Assembly (NCBI GenBank): GCA_026008535.1
Contig: BRKX01000002.1
Location: 33,471,501-33,535,500 of the forward strand
DNA from: Perilla frutescens
Taxonomy: Eukaryota; Streptophyta; Magnoliopsida; Lamiales; Lamiaceae
Length of the DNA: 64,000 bases
Direction of reading: 5' to 3'
Shown here piece after piece: positions 22,705 through 35,700 of the stretch. Both the position numbers and the translations under genes were made by a program. Numbering within the stretch: the stretch's first letter is position 1; each line of letters opens with the position of its first letter. The notes below the pieces were generated by a model. That model made no database searches and was not told where the DNA came from. It worked only from the letters and a program-made list of their open reading frames with translations.

Positions 22705-25700
22705 ATGGCGGAAACTAGTGAAACCTCAAATGAATTGACCATCCAATTGGCCAATTTGCTCAAGAACAGTTTGGGCCTCCAAAACAACACCAACAATAAA
22801 ATCCCTCTCCATCGGCTTCAAGCTGAACGGAGACAATTATCCGCTATGGGCAATCCTCATGAAAAAAGCAATTGGCGGGCGAGGAAAATCGACATATCTC
22901 ACCACAGATCCACCGGCCACCACAGAACCAACATTCAAAAAATGGGAACAAGAAGATCAGTGTGTGTTCACGTGGCTAATTCAAAACGTAGAAACACAAT
23001 TAATCAACAACGTCTCCAAATACCCCACGGCCAAGGCAATATGGGACGGCCTTGCCATCACATATGGAAGTGGAACTGATTCCCTCCAAATCTTTGATTT
23101 ACACAGGAAAGCAAATGCATTGAGGCAAGGAGAACACACAATCGAAGAAACATGGGCAAAATTTCAAGAAATATGGATGACCATCGACCGCAGAGAACCA
23201 AACCCAATGACATGCACAAAAGACATAGAAACATTCAATCAAATTGTGCAGAATCAGAGGTTATTTCAGTTTCTTACCGCCTTGAACGACATCCACGAAC
23301 CGGTAAAGAAAGAACTCTTGAAGCGAGACCCGTTGCCCTCAGTCGATTTTGCCTACGCAATGGTAAGGCGCGAGACTGCCAGGGACCGTATTCTCCGGCC
23401 GGTAGTCGTCGACGACGGCGGCACATCATCGGGCGTAGGAGCCGGGCTCGCGGCGAGAGATCGAGATCGAAACCGGAAGGGACAGTGGCCACGAAAGGCG
23501 GAGGAAGACAAGAGCAAACTCGTTTGCTCACACTGCGGCATGAAAAAGCACACCCGAGAGACATGCTTTCAGTTGGTCGGCTATCCCGAGTGGTGGGATG
23601 AGACGAAGAAGACGAAGCCGCCGGGGAAGAACAGGGGAAGTACCGCAGCTGCGACGACTGCCAGCGAGGGCCGAGCTATCGGCACCGGAGCGGGCAACAT
23701 CGGCGATCGAGCAGAGGCTGGCACAGGTACCGTCGGTGGTCGAGCAGAGGCGGCGAAGGTCGAAGCAAGGGTTTTTCAGAGTGATAAAGGTACAAATCAA
23801 ATTGGGGATTCTTATCCAGATGACTTTTCTAATAATTGCACAAGTGCCCCTCTGGAACTGCAAGTAATGAAAATGGCCTCTCCTCACAAATCAGCCCCTA
23901 TTAAGTTGTATAATAGATTTTATGCCCTTGAAGATGAGTCACGTGCGTGTGCAGCCACCGGTGGTGATGATTATAAAAATAGGCAGTGGATTTTTGACTG
24001 TGGTGCGACTGACACCATGACTTTTGACAGATCGGATATTATACAGTCTGACTCATCTCGACGAACACATGTTCAAACAGCCAATGGTGACTTAGCTCCT
24101 ATTGAAGGAGCCGGAACAATTGCTTTATCCCCTACTTTACGACTGTCTAATTATCCTTTTGTTCCGTCTTTGTCACACAAATTGTTATCTATCAGTCACG
24201 TCACGAAAGAGCTGAATTGCACCTTGTTAATGCAACCACATTTCTGTATTTTACAGGATATCAGGACGGGGGCGATTATTAGGCGTGGCACTGAACGTAA
24301 CGGGTTGTACTACGTGGATGAGATAGCTCAAAAAGGTGTTGTAATGCTGACTCACGGACCTGAAAACCGGACTGCTTGGCTTTGGCACCGTCGCTTAGGA
24401 CATCCTTCCACGGGTTATTTAAAATTGCTTTTTCCTAAGATAGTCATTTCTAAGGATCTGTACTGTGAAACATGTTTTTTGGCTAAGAGTCATAGACATT
24501 CCTATAAATTGAACAATTCTCGTGTTAATGACATTTTTTCATTAGTTCACTCTGATGTTTGGGGACCTGCACCTGTGGTTGGGGGACAGGGATTTCAATA
24601 TTTTCTGCTATTTGTTGATGATTGTTCTCGTATGACGTGGATTTATTTTTTGAAACATAAATCTGAAGTGTTTGACAAATTTACTCACTTCCATGCCTTA
24701 ATTCACACCTAGTATCAGAAAGCGATTAAGATTTTACGGTCTGACAATGGGGGGGAGTATGTCAATAACCGGATGAAAACTTTCTGTGCTAATACCGGCA
24801 TGATTCACCAAACCTCGTGTCCCTATACCCCTGAACAAAATGGTGTAGCTGAGTGAAAAAATAGGATCCTCCTGGAAATGTCTCGAGCTCTGTTAATTGA
24901 ATCCCGTGTCCCTGCTGAGTTTTGGCCTGAAGTCTTAGCTACCTCTGTCTATCTGCTTAATCGTCTCTCTACCAAAGCCTTACAACTCAAAACACCGCTG
25001 CAGTTCCTCTCCACTCAAGCCAAGATCCCCGTCGCCCTCACTCTCCAACCCCGTGCGTTTGGCTGCTCCGTGTATGTTCATGTTCCTAAAACCCACCGGG
25101 ACAAGCTTTCACCCTGTGCAGTCAAATGTGTCTTTGTTGGCTATGGCTTACACCAAAAAGGATATCGGTGCTATGATCCAAAAACACGTCATATGTACAC
25201 CACTATGAATTGTGATTTCCTTGAGAGTGAGTATTTCTATCACCACCTTAGTCGTCAGGGGGAGACTCGGGATAGTAACAGTGACTCTTTAAGCTGGTTA
25301 TCTGTGCCAATGCCAAGTCCTGTTCAGTTAACGGGTCCAACAGATGAAGTTAGCAGCATCGCTGAGCCGACTCGTGAGACTAGACAGCCCGAGCCCAGCA
25401 GTGACGCTGCCGAATCCCCTCCACTCCTGATATCTGAGGTACCTTCTACTTCTGAAACTGTTGAATCCAATCTTATTCTCGAAACTAACACTGACAGGGT
25501 AGAAGAGCAACATACAGAAGAAGATAGTGACACAGAATTGGCGTCGACTGAAGAGACAGGTAGATATATTCTTCCACCACGGAGTACAAGAGGCGTTCCG
25601 CCAAAGAAATTTTCTCCAGAACATTCTGGGCGAAACACAAGGTATCCTGTCAGAAGCTATGCTAAAGGAAACCTAACAGAAACTGCGCAGGCATTCGAGG

Positions 25701-27275
25701 TAGCCTTATTGGGGGAAGAAGAGACACCTCGATCAGTGGAAGAAGCTATGGAACAAAGTCAGTGGAGAGAGGCAATGAAGAAAGAAATGGATGCTTTGGC
25801 TAGAAATGAAACATGGGATAAATGCAGACTTCCAGAAAACAAGAAACCAGTTGGGTGTAGATGGGTGTTTACCATCAAACGGCGACCTGATGGCACAATA
25901 GAAAGGTATAAGGCACGGTTAGTGGTGAAAGGGTACACTCAAGTCTATGGGGTTGATTATGCCGAAACCTTCTCTCCAGTTGCCAAGATGAGCACTGTGC
26001 GAGTTCTTCTATCAATTGCTGCTAATCGCGATTGGTCACTTCATCAATTTGATGTGACAAACACTTTCCTACACGGGGAATTGAAAAAGGAAGTATATAT
26101 GGAAGCACCACCGGGTTTCTCAGAAGAGTTTAGAGAATGTGAAGGGTGTCGATTGAAGAAAACACTGTACGGCTTGAAGCAGTCCCCACGAGCTTGGTTT
26201 GGAAGATTTACAGAAGCCATGATTCGATACGGATACAGACAGAGTAATTCAGATCATACTCTATTCCTGAAGAAGAGAAACAACAAAGTTACCTGCCTTA
26301 TCATCTATGTAGATGACATGATCATTACCGGAGATGATACTGAAGAAATTGATAGTCTGAAAGTAAATCTGTTCAAAGAATTCGAGATGAAGGATCTGGG
26401 GCATTTGAAATACTTCTTAGGAGTTTGAAGTATTGAGATAAAAAACCGGTATATTCCTTCGACAAAGGAAATATACGTTAGACCTCTTGGCTGAAACTGG
26501 CTTACTCGACTGCAAACCAGCCAGTACCCCAATCATCTTGAACCATGGATTGAGCATTGTGGAAGGAGCTGAGCCTGTAGAAAAAGGAAAATATCAGCGC
26601 CTTGTGGGAAAGTTGATCTACTTGTCCCATACTCGACCGGATATTGCATATACAGTAGGAGTCGTGAGTCAATTCATGCACCAACCTCAGAAAGAACACA
26701 TGGAGGCGGCACTACGTATTCTTCGATACTTGAAAGGTACAGTTGGTTTCGGCGTTCTCCTTAAAAAACATGGACACTTGAAAATCCATGGGTATACAGA
26801 TGCAGACTGGGCTGGAAGCAAAATGGACAGAAGATCCACGGGAGGATATTTCACCTTCGTAGGGGGGAATCTAGTCACATGGAGGAGTAAGAAGCAGAAG
26901 GTTGTTGCTTTGTCAAGTGCTGAAGCTGAGGTTCATGGAATCAAAAGTGGGTTGACCGAAATCCTATGGTTACGAAAGCTATTAACCGAAATAGGGTTTC
27001 CTCCAGAGCACACATGTCAGCTGTACTGTGATAATAAAGCAGCTATTAGCATATCCGAGAACCCTGTTCAACATGACCGAACAAAGCATGTGGAGGTGGA
27101 TCGACATTTCATCAAAGAAAAGATTGAAGGTGGCGTGGTCGAGCTCCCATTTGTCAAATCCAAGGATCAATTGGTGGATATATTGACTAAAGCAGTCAAT
27201 ATCACAAGCTTTGCTGAAATTCTTGGCAAGTTGAGTACCGGAGATCCCGTTACTAAACTTGAGGGGGAGTGTTAG
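22705..27275 (+). pseudogene. Copia gag-pol polyprotein, broken
   Basis: The reading starts at ATG 22705, 65 bp after the primer site. Gag includes a zinc knuckle (CSHCGMKKHTRETC) and GYPEWW near 23518-23595. A protease-like block with FDCGATDTM lies near 23995. Integrase follows (HRRLGHPS..., D at VHSDVWGP), then reverse transcriptase with YVDD near 26310 and RNase H ending at 27275. Visible lesions: a frameshift between about 22800 and 22860, stop TAG at 24710-24712, stop TGA at 24854-24856 within the integrase core (GVAE then stop), and a frameshift near 26425 followed by a stop in the restored frame. The TAG and TGA fit C-to-T changes of CAG and CGA. The element could now move only with proteins from another copy. 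Confidence 0.93.
27260..27269 (+). other. Polypurine tract of the copia element
   Basis: The purine run TGAGGGGGAG lies directly before the right LTR and would prime plus-strand synthesis. Confidence 0.85.
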
Positions 27276-27462
27276 AAGGAAAAATAAATAAAGAAGGATT
27301 CTATGATATTCGTCCAAAAATACTTTTATTTCTTTCCTTGTAGTGGTACAAAGACTCTCAATAAAGAGAGGTGTAACAAACGTTTTTTTGATATACAAGA
27401 ATTTACTATCTACTTTATTTTTTATTTTTTCTCTGTTTCTATGATATTCATGCTATCAAACA
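27270..27462 (+). repeat. Copia right LTR (193 bp)
   Basis: Same length as the left LTR with two C/T differences. It is followed by CGAAC, the target duplication. Confidence 0.95.
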
Positions 27463-28448
27463 CGAACATGTCTATTAAGCTTCGGGTGGTCGGAATATTG
27501 TGCATTCAAATCACGTATTTTATTTTATTAGATATTAATTATGAAATCATTGTTGTGCGTCAAGTATGGATGATGAAGCATAAGTACGTACATTTCCTAG
27601 GGAGGAGATTACATATTGCTTAATTAATGTAGCAATGATAAGAATTCAAGCCAAAAACTCAGATTCCACAAAAAATCTAGCTGTGGAGGGTTGACTTAAC
27701 TTAATTAAGTATCTCCACAATTATTTGTGGATTCGGTGTGAGATCGTATCAAGGATCGGGTCGAACTTTACGATTTATTGTCTGTTGAGGAAAGGTAATT
27801 AAGTACTTGTTATTTTTACTTTTGCTTAAAGTTGGAGGAGAGGCTTGAATTTGAGGACCTTTTCTTTTGTACATATGGGAGGTCGATCGCGTGGATGTCC
27901 TAAAAATGGTAGGTTTATATAACTCATTGTTATCATGTATTTATCGATCGTCAATAACTTAAGTGATTGCCAAAATTTTATATATATTTTGAAAAAAAAA
28001 AGACATTTTATGCATTCTAGCTAGCTTAAATTTATTAATTAAGCATCCAACAACAAGCACTTCTTTGACAAATTGGTCAAGTAATTGAAGTTTGCACAAG
28101 CACTATACCGTCCATGTGGCATGTACGCACAATATCTTTCATTTGGCTATATAAATCATTAAATTGTGTACAATTTTAATTTTTTCAGTGATAATATTGT
28201 GTACGTGTACGCTGTTTATAAATCCACTGTATATGGAAGATAAACTACTGGCCGGTTTAAAATATCTAAATAAACCATAAGATACTTTCGGTCAAAACTC
28301 AAAAGCTTGAGGATTAATTAGATGATATTATATGTCGTTTTAGCATCCAACTTTGGAAGAAAATAAAAAAAGCCACGCGTGCATGTACTGAGATTCTGAG
28401 AGTGATGTCAAAAAGAAAAGAAAACGAAAGAAAGAAAGAGAGAAAGCG

Positions 28449-28527
<79 letters not shown>

Positions 28528-29237
28528 GTAAAACGAAATCTAGCCACGAGTAATCGTTCTCAAATAAAAATTCTATTTTCAATTAGGTTGGATTTCAAAG
28601 TGAACTTTCACGATCACCAGAGATTTCATTAGACAAATTTAATAAATGTGGCCCTTTTGACTGTTGAAGATTCTTCCTTGCTTTTGTTAATTTTATAATT
28701 GTGACACACAATTTATGCATGGGGGATGAAATAATATGAAATTAATTTACTTCGCTATTGCTTATTGCTTTAAATTAATGATGGATACATACCACAGTCC
28801 AGATCAGAGTATATCTATGCATAAGGTGAAGCTCCGTAGTTACAATATCATGAACAAATACATATATAGATGAGTAAAATAAAATGCAAGACACACTACA
28901 TGCATGACTTTGAGCATAACTAAAAGAAAAGCATAAAATATTTTCCTTTAAAAAATGAATAAAATATTTTAATAATAATATCATTGGGATTGCACTAGTA
29001 AAAAATACTTTGGGACTTAATTAAAATGAGCTAACAAAAGACTAAGCTATAAATAATGTTATATTTTTTAATTTCAGCACCATATATAAAGAATAGTTTA
29101 TATATATAACAAAAAAAACGAACTTTTTTTTTTATAAAAAGAAAAAGGAAGTGATTTATAAAATATCAATGAGTTTGAAGTGCTTTTTTAATAAATTGTG
29201 TGTGTATTAATTTCTATAATTGTGGGTTTATATTTTT
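27463..29237. other. AT-rich intergenic DNA with an (AAT)n tract
   Basis: No gene is recognised. The main feature is the trinucleotide run at 28450-28526. The last nine bases, TATATTTTT at 29229-29237, are the left target duplication of the Mutator-like element. Confidence 0.5.
28450..28526. repeat. (AAT)n microsatellite, about 25 units
   Basis: An uninterrupted AAT run of about 77 bp. It creates open frames of poly-Asn, poly-Leu and poly-Tyr that are not genes. Confidence 0.97.
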
Positions 29238-29480
29238 GGATTAATTGCCTCTAAAATCACTACATTTACCTGCCTTTTTTGTTTTAAACATCACTTTTAA
29301 TTTTTGTAATTATGACATATTTTGAAACTTTTTTGTAAATTAGACATTCTCAATATTTTGGGTTGAATTGAAACTGATGTGGCACCAGATGAGCACACGT
29401 GTGCAGCTAACGTGTCATTAAATTATAATTATTTTTTAGTTGAATTATAATTATAAATTAATTAAACATTAACTAAGAAA

Positions 29481-30059
29481 ACGCAAAACGTTTCTAGCCT
29501 TGGCATCTCGTTTATGGCGATGGCAACAAGCCACGGCGGCCACACTCCGGCGTCGTCCACACCTATTTAAGCTCCGACGATGAGAATGAGGAGAATCAAT
29601 TTTAGATTTGGAGAACTATAATTTGAATTATAGTGATTCAAAAAATGTTGAATGCCGAGATGAGAAATTGGGAGATTTATTGAAAAGAGATTGGGTTAGA
29701 CTGGGCTCGATCCTTGTGGAAGATGAAGGTTTTGATTTGGAGTCTTTGTTGTCATGGGGGAGGGGGCGTCGGTGAGGATGGAGTGGCGGTTGAGCATATT
29801 AGAATGAAGAAGAGAAGAGGGTTATATATGTGAGCACCTTCAAATCTTCAATGACGAAATTGACGATAGAAGATGAAGAGTTGAAGAGGCTGTGGAGAAT
29901 TGCGATGACTTTGAGAGAGAGAGAGAGAGAGAGAGCCTAAGGCCGGAATGGCGTTATCTTGGGTAGGTTCCAGAGAAGAGATATGGTAGAGGCGTGAGCT
30001 ACTGAGATTGATGTTATCGTCGTCGAAGCAAGGGTTGGAAACGATTCTTGTGTTCATGT
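29481..30059. other. Internal cargo of the Mutator-like element, unidentified
   Basis: This 580-bp interior is less AT-rich than the terminal repeats, particularly at 29500-29600 and 29940-30050, and carries a (GA)n run at about 29912-29933. On the - strand a 69-codon frame (30057-29848) starts MNTRIVSNPC. GC-richer internal DNA between AT-rich inverted repeats is typical of Pack-MULEs that captured host sequence. I do not recognise the donor. Confidence 0.35.
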
Positions 30060-30159
30060 TAAATGTTTAATTAATTTAATGATTATTATTATAATTTAAT
30101 GACATGTTCATGCACATGTGTGCTCATCTAGTGCCACATCAGTTTCAATTTAACCCAAA

Positions 30160-30697
30160 TGTTGTAATATTGTGACCCATTTGCCTTATGGGCTTAATGA
30201 CTTTGGCCCATATGACTCCTTGTCTCCCTTGAGCCCAGCCCACTACCCATTCATCCTAATGGCAAACTACTTAATCAATCTACTGTTCCCTTTTCTTCAA
30301 CATCTGATTCACTCACGATTCATCTCTCTCTGCAATCGCTCTCTGTTCTCTGCTCTTCGTGAGTTCTCGTCCCCTACTCTTTGTGGGCTGCTCTCCGTGA
30401 GCTGTTGCGACCCCCGCTCTTTGTGAGCAGTTGCTATTAGATCTTCGTGCTCGTGTTACCTCTACGTGAGTCAAACTCGTGCGCTTGATCGGTGTAGTGT
30501 TACTTAGGGTTCGGGGCTTTGTGGTTTTGGGCTGTGGAACGACCTCCGTGGTCTTGTGGTGTTGTTGTTGTTGAAAGTGATTGTCCGAGCCCAAAGGATA
30601 ATCTGAGCCATCTCTTGCCCGACACTAGAGTGTCTCACGGTGAAGACCGCGTTAGTGACGAGGGAAAGCGCATTTCCTGCGAGGCCGATACCCAACA
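30160..30697 (+). repeat. Left LTR of the gag-only element
   Basis: Closely matches 50499-51030 with scattered substitutions and small indels. It contains repeated CTCTTTGTGGGC / CTCTTTGTGAGC phrases. Several open frames here are shadows of the LTR. Confidence 0.9.
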
Positions 30698-31069
30698 ATG
30701 GTATCTGAGCCACAGTATCCTCACCGAGTACCCTTTGTCGCTGTATCTTCGCTGTCCCACCTTCTCTATGGCTGCACCGTTCGTCTGCTCCTCAGTGAGC
30801 CCTGAAAAGGTAAGACGGGTCATCCCCTGTCTAGGATACCCACTCTGGTAAAGTGGCTGAAACCTCTTGCTTTTCGATTCCTAGTTGGTGCCCCGTGAGT
30901 GGGCTTAGGCTTGCTTTCTGGTAGTAGTAGGGCTTCTTATATTTTGGCAAGGTTGCTGCCTCTGTGTTGATTTTTTTATGGGGTATATATCTGTTCCTGC
31001 TATTCCGCTTCGTTGTTTTTGATTTACTTCCATTTGTTGTCTCTGTTTCTTGCTTCCGCTTGTTGCACC
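30698..31069 (+). other. 5' leader of the gag-only element
   Basis: Starts with the primer-binding site at 30699-30711 and runs to GCACC at 31065-31069, where the Athila element inserted. It has no coding capacity and resumes at 49174. Confidence 0.7.
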
Positions 31070-32651
31070 TGATGAGTGCTTAAATAGCACTCATTTGGAC
31101 TCATTTGCACTTATTTTTGAATGCTTTTGCTCTATGTTTAAGTCTATATGTTTGTAAATTTGTTATTTTTCGTTAATGTTGTTTAAAGTGGCCAATACAG
31201 AGAATTTTTGGGTTAGTATGTACAAAAACGAAGTTAAAATGGGATTTCGATTATCAAAGGCCGCACAAGACTTGAAGAATTGAAGAAAACCAAGGGTCGA
31301 GCTCAGACACGGCCAAGAGGCGCGACCGTAGGTCGTATTGCAGAGCATCAAATAAAGAGGGAAAAACCTTCAACCCGGGCGCGACCACCTGGCGCGACCC
31401 AGCCCGGTCCGCGTCCCAGACGCCTCCGGGCGTGATCGCAGGGCAGGACGCGCCCCGAAACCTCTGCAATGCGGGCTCCGGGCGCGGCCTCTTCAGCCCG
31501 TGTCTCGGCACTTCATAGATCTGTTTTCATGTGTTCTAAGCTCGACCTCCTGGCGCGACCCAGACGGGGTCGTGGTCGGGACTGACGAATCCGTTTTTAA
31601 CTTTTAGCACTCCATTATTGGTCCTATATATGATATATCATTGGGAGAGTTCAAAAAACACATCACACACAGGAAAAGAGAGGAGAAAACACTCTTCATT
31701 GAAGATCTTGGAAGATCAAGAACATCAAGAGGAGGAGGAAGATCCAACCATCCATTTGAAGATTCAAGCCAAGAGATTGAAGGATTTTGTTCTACATTGG
31801 GTTTTATCTTCTCCTTCACTCTTTTATTATTGTATTGAGAATGGGTTTTGGATCCTTGTCTTGTATCTTTGATCTTGTTGTAAATATGGTAGGCTAGAGC
31901 CCTTAGGGCTCTAGGATGTGGTGAAACAATGTGACTCTTGTTCTTGATGAAGGATAAATGTATGTTCATGCTTTGTCAAGGTTTTAATCCATACATTGGT
32001 CTTGAATGATGTTGTTTGAGTGGCTTCCTTACTAGCATCACATGTATGTTTCACTTGCATCTTGCCCATCCCGTGAACATAAGCATGTATGGATTGAATT
32101 CATGTACTTGTACTCTTTGTTGAAGTTGAGTATGTGGAAAGAAGAATGACTCCTTTGAGCTTTTGGTAGGTGCTTCCTTGGAATGTGTTAGAGATAGCCA
32201 TCCTTGTCGTATTCACAATTTAGGAGATATTCAAGAGATGCTCCTTCTATATTCGTGGTCTTCTTACCTATGAACTTAGCATGATTGTGTGTTTAGACTT
32301 TGTTGTTGAATCCAGAGGAGTATTGTGAATCCATGTCCTAGAGTCTTGCTTAATCCCACTTCTAAATCTCTCTTTTTGTTGATAGTTGTTCTTGATTATT
32401 TATTTAGGTTGTTTGGTGTTTGTTACTTAAGTTATTCTTTTGGTATTGATGATAATCAACCCCCACTTAATCATAGTCTAGATAATCCTTGAATCAAATA
32501 TTGTGGTACTTGCATTTTCTTATTTAGTTTTTTTTCCCTGTGGATTGACCTCGTATCATCCTTGTTACAAATATATGCTTGTATACTTGTAGGCATAGAG
32601 ACGAGTTTATAAATATTGAAACAATCTTAGAGGTGATAAGCCTCTCTATCA
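31070..32651 (+). repeat. Athila left LTR (1582 bp)
   Basis: It holds a GC-rich block at about 31300-31590 with repeated GGCGCGACC, in an otherwise AT-rich LTR. Relative to the right LTR it has an extra stretch of about 30 bp near 31380-31410, besides scattered substitutions. Confidence 0.93.
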
Positions 32652-32656
32652 AGTTT

Positions 32657-32674
32657 TTAGCGCCGTTTTCGGGA
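32657..32674 (+). other. Primer-binding site of the Athila element (tRNA-Asp-like)
   Basis: TTAGCGCCGTTTTCGGGA begins 6 bp after the LTR. It resembles TGGCGCCGTTGCCGGGGA, which is complementary to plant tRNA-Asp, with a few mismatches. Confidence 0.6.
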
Positions 32675-32793
32675 AAACGGAATTAATTTGATAAATGCAA
32701 TATTGTGATAACGATTGAGTGGATTACTTTAGACATTTTTTTTTCTTGTAAAGAGTTGTTTTTAATTTGTTTGTCCTTTTTTATAGGAAGTGT

Positions 32794-35700
32794 ATGCACA
32801 CTCGTTCTCAAGGAGAACCACATATTGTATTGGACTTAGAGATTGAAGCAACGGTTCGCCACAACAACGCACGTAGACGGAGAAGAATGGCGGATCTACC
32901 TCCACACGTTCAAGACCCGATGATTGCCCAAATGCAAAGGTAATTGGAGGTGATGCAAGAGCAATTGAGAGCCCAAGAGGAGGCTCACAATAGAAATGTA
33001 GAGGCACTAATCCGGAACCTTTTTCAACCCGTCGTTGATCAAGGAGTGGCCAATGGACCACCCATTCAAGCCAACAACTTCGAGTTTAAGACCTCTCTCA
33101 TACTAATGATCCAACAGAACCAATTTCGAGGGACACCAATGGAGGATCCCCGTGAGCATATCCGCAAGTTTCTCAATGTTAGTGGGACTATAAAGATGAA
33201 TGGAGTCCCGGATGATGCAATCCGCATCCGACTCTTTCCATTCTCATTGATCGACAAGGCGGAAACATGGTGGTTAAGCCATGCTCAAGGAACATTTCAA
33301 ACTTGGGATCAATTGGTGACAAATTTCCTACACAAGTTTTTCCCACCCGGAAAAACTCTCAAATTGAAGAGAGAGATCACCGTGTTCAAACAATGGGATG
33401 AAGAAAGCCTATATGAGGTGTGGGAACGGTTTAGGGAGATGCTACGGATCATCAGGTATGCATTTTTTATGGAGGAAGTAAAGACGAGGTTAGAACACTC
33501 ATGGATGCGGCCGCGGGTGGATCATTATTGGCAAGAGGGCTAGAAGAAGCCTTAAGAATCATTGAAGAGATGGCCTCAAATTCTTTCCAATGGTCGGCCA
33601 CAAGAGAGGGAGTCCAAATTTTAAAGAAAGTGGCTTCTGCTTCAAGTTCGGATGCACTCGGGCTTGTGGCAGCTCAAATGGCAACCTTGAATTCAAAAAT
33701 CGAGGCCTTTACAAATCCAAAGGCCGAGACATCTCAAATCCAATTTGAGGATGTAAACTTTGTGAACCAACAAGGAGGCTTCTCAAATCAGCCAAGACAA
33801 TTCAATCAGGGGTATAAACCCCAATACGGAGGCCAATATGGAGGAAATTCGGGTTATCAAAATAAAGCTCAACACCCGAATTTCTCCTATGGTAATCCAA
33901 ACAATGCTATCCAACCACCTTTGGGCTTCTTAATCACAAATGGTGTAATTGATGAGGAGAAGAAGCCCAAGATGGATGAACTTCTAATGACATTTATGGG
34001 AAAGATGGAGAGTTACATGAAAGACTCTCAAGCACGAATTGGGAAGTTAGAAAATACCGTCGGAGCAATTGGCAACCAAGTTAATACTTTGGAGAAACAA
34101 ATGAGACAATTTGCAACTATCTTGGGAAGCCAACATCAACAAGGCAAGTTCCCGAGTAATACCACAGTGAATCCAAAGGATCAATGCAAGGCAATTACCT
34201 TGAGGAGTGGAACCGCTTATGATGGCCCTGAGATGCCGGATGATAGGGAAAGCAGAGGAAAGGTTGTTGAGCAACCAAGTGAGAAGAAGACAGAGGAGGG
34301 ACCGAGTAATGAGGACTTGATTCCCTCATTAAAGAAACATGATACCCTTAAAAAAGGGAAAGAGAAAGAAGAACAAAAAAGGGTGATGCCGGAAGAATAC
34401 AAAGTGCTCATATCCTACCCACAAAGACTCCAAAAGGTGAAGAGTGACGAGCAATTCTCTCGATTCCTTGACATCTTTAGGAAGGTACAAATCAACATCC
34501 CTCTTATTGAAGCACTTCAACAAATGCCAAATTATGCAAAATTCTTGAAAGATGCGATTTCTAAAAAGAGGAAATGGGGGGAGTATGAGATGATTAATTT
34601 GACCGAGAATTGTAGTGCTTTATTGCAAAGAAAGTTGCCCGCAAAGATGAAAGATCCGAGAAGCTTTAACATCTCGGTTACTATTGGAGAAAATCATGTT
34701 GGTAAGGCTTTGTGTGATCTTGGGGCGAGTATCAATTTGATGCCCCTCTCGTTCTTTAAGAAGTTGAAAATGGGGGAGATCAAGCCGACCACCATTTATC
34801 TTCAAATGGCCGACCGCTCTTTGACATACCTAAAGGGAGTGGTGGAAGATGTGCTAGTGAAGGTCAACAACTTCATTTTCCCGGTAGACTTTGTGGTTCT
34901 TGATATGGAAAAAGACAAGGAAGTTCCCCTCATCTTAGGGTGATCGTTTTTGTACACGGGTAAGGCCTTGATAGATGTGGCGAAGGGAGAACTTACCTTG
35001 AGAGTAAATGAGGAGAGAATCACATTTTCCCTCCAAAAAGTGATGCAACATCCCGAAGAAGAGGCAAAGAATATTAAGGAGTGGAAAGTACTCCAAATGG
35101 TGGATGAATGCATAAAGGAGAAAGAGTTGAGGAGCCTAAAGAATCCTCTTGAGATTTGCATTTCTAACTCTATCTTTAATTCTTTATCCAATGATGATTG
35201 TGGTCTATTTGATTCCGTTTCTATGATGAATTCATTTCAGGAATCCTACTTGAGGAAGCCAAAGTTCTTGCCATTGAGAGACGAGGACCAAACATCAAAG
35301 GAAGAGGACGAGTTGAAAGCAAAAGAAGAAATGGAGTTGAAACCCTTACCTACGCATTTGAGGTATGCTTACCTTGACGAAGCCAAGCAGAAACCGGTGA
35401 TTGTTTCTTCCCTCTTATCCGATGCACAATGTGATAAATTGTTAAGGGTATTGAGGAAATATCAAAGTACTATAGGATGGTCAATTTCCGACCTTGAAGG
35501 CATTAATTCTTCCATTTGCATGCATAAAATTTTGCTTGAGGAAGATTATAAACCTAAAGTGCAAAACCAAAGGAGACTCAACCCTATAATGCAAGAAGTT
35601 GTTAGAAAAGAGGTTTTGAAGTTGCTTGATGTTGGTATCATATTTGCCATTTTGGATAGTGAGTGGGTGAGTCCTACTCAAGTAGTTGCTAAAAAAGGGG

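Larger units (their letters stand above)
22435..27462 (+). mobile_element. Ty1/copia LTR retrotransposon, complete ends, 5028 bp
   Basis: A structurally complete element: two 193-bp LTRs (22435-22627 and 27270-27462) beginning TGTTAG and ending CAAACA. The primer-binding site TGGTATCAGAGC, complementary to initiator tRNA-Met, follows the left LTR directly. A polypurine tract abuts the right LTR. A perfect 5-bp target duplication CGAAC lies at 22430-22434 and 27463-27467. Domain order gag, integrase, reverse transcriptase, RNase H defines copia. The LTRs differ at only two sites, both C/T transitions, so the insertion is recent. The coding frame is nevertheless broken several times. Confidence 0.95.

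Noticed and set aside
23274..23887. Long open frames opposite the copia gag
   Set aside because: They are antisense shadows of GC-rich gag coding sequence.
28314..28632. Overlapping frames of poly-Asn, poly-Leu and poly-Tyr
   Set aside because: Artefacts of the (AAT)n microsatellite read in different frames.
30172..30851. Open frames of 84-110 codons near 30.2-30.9 kb
   Set aside because: They lie in the LTR and leader of the gag-only element and reappear in the other LTR copy.
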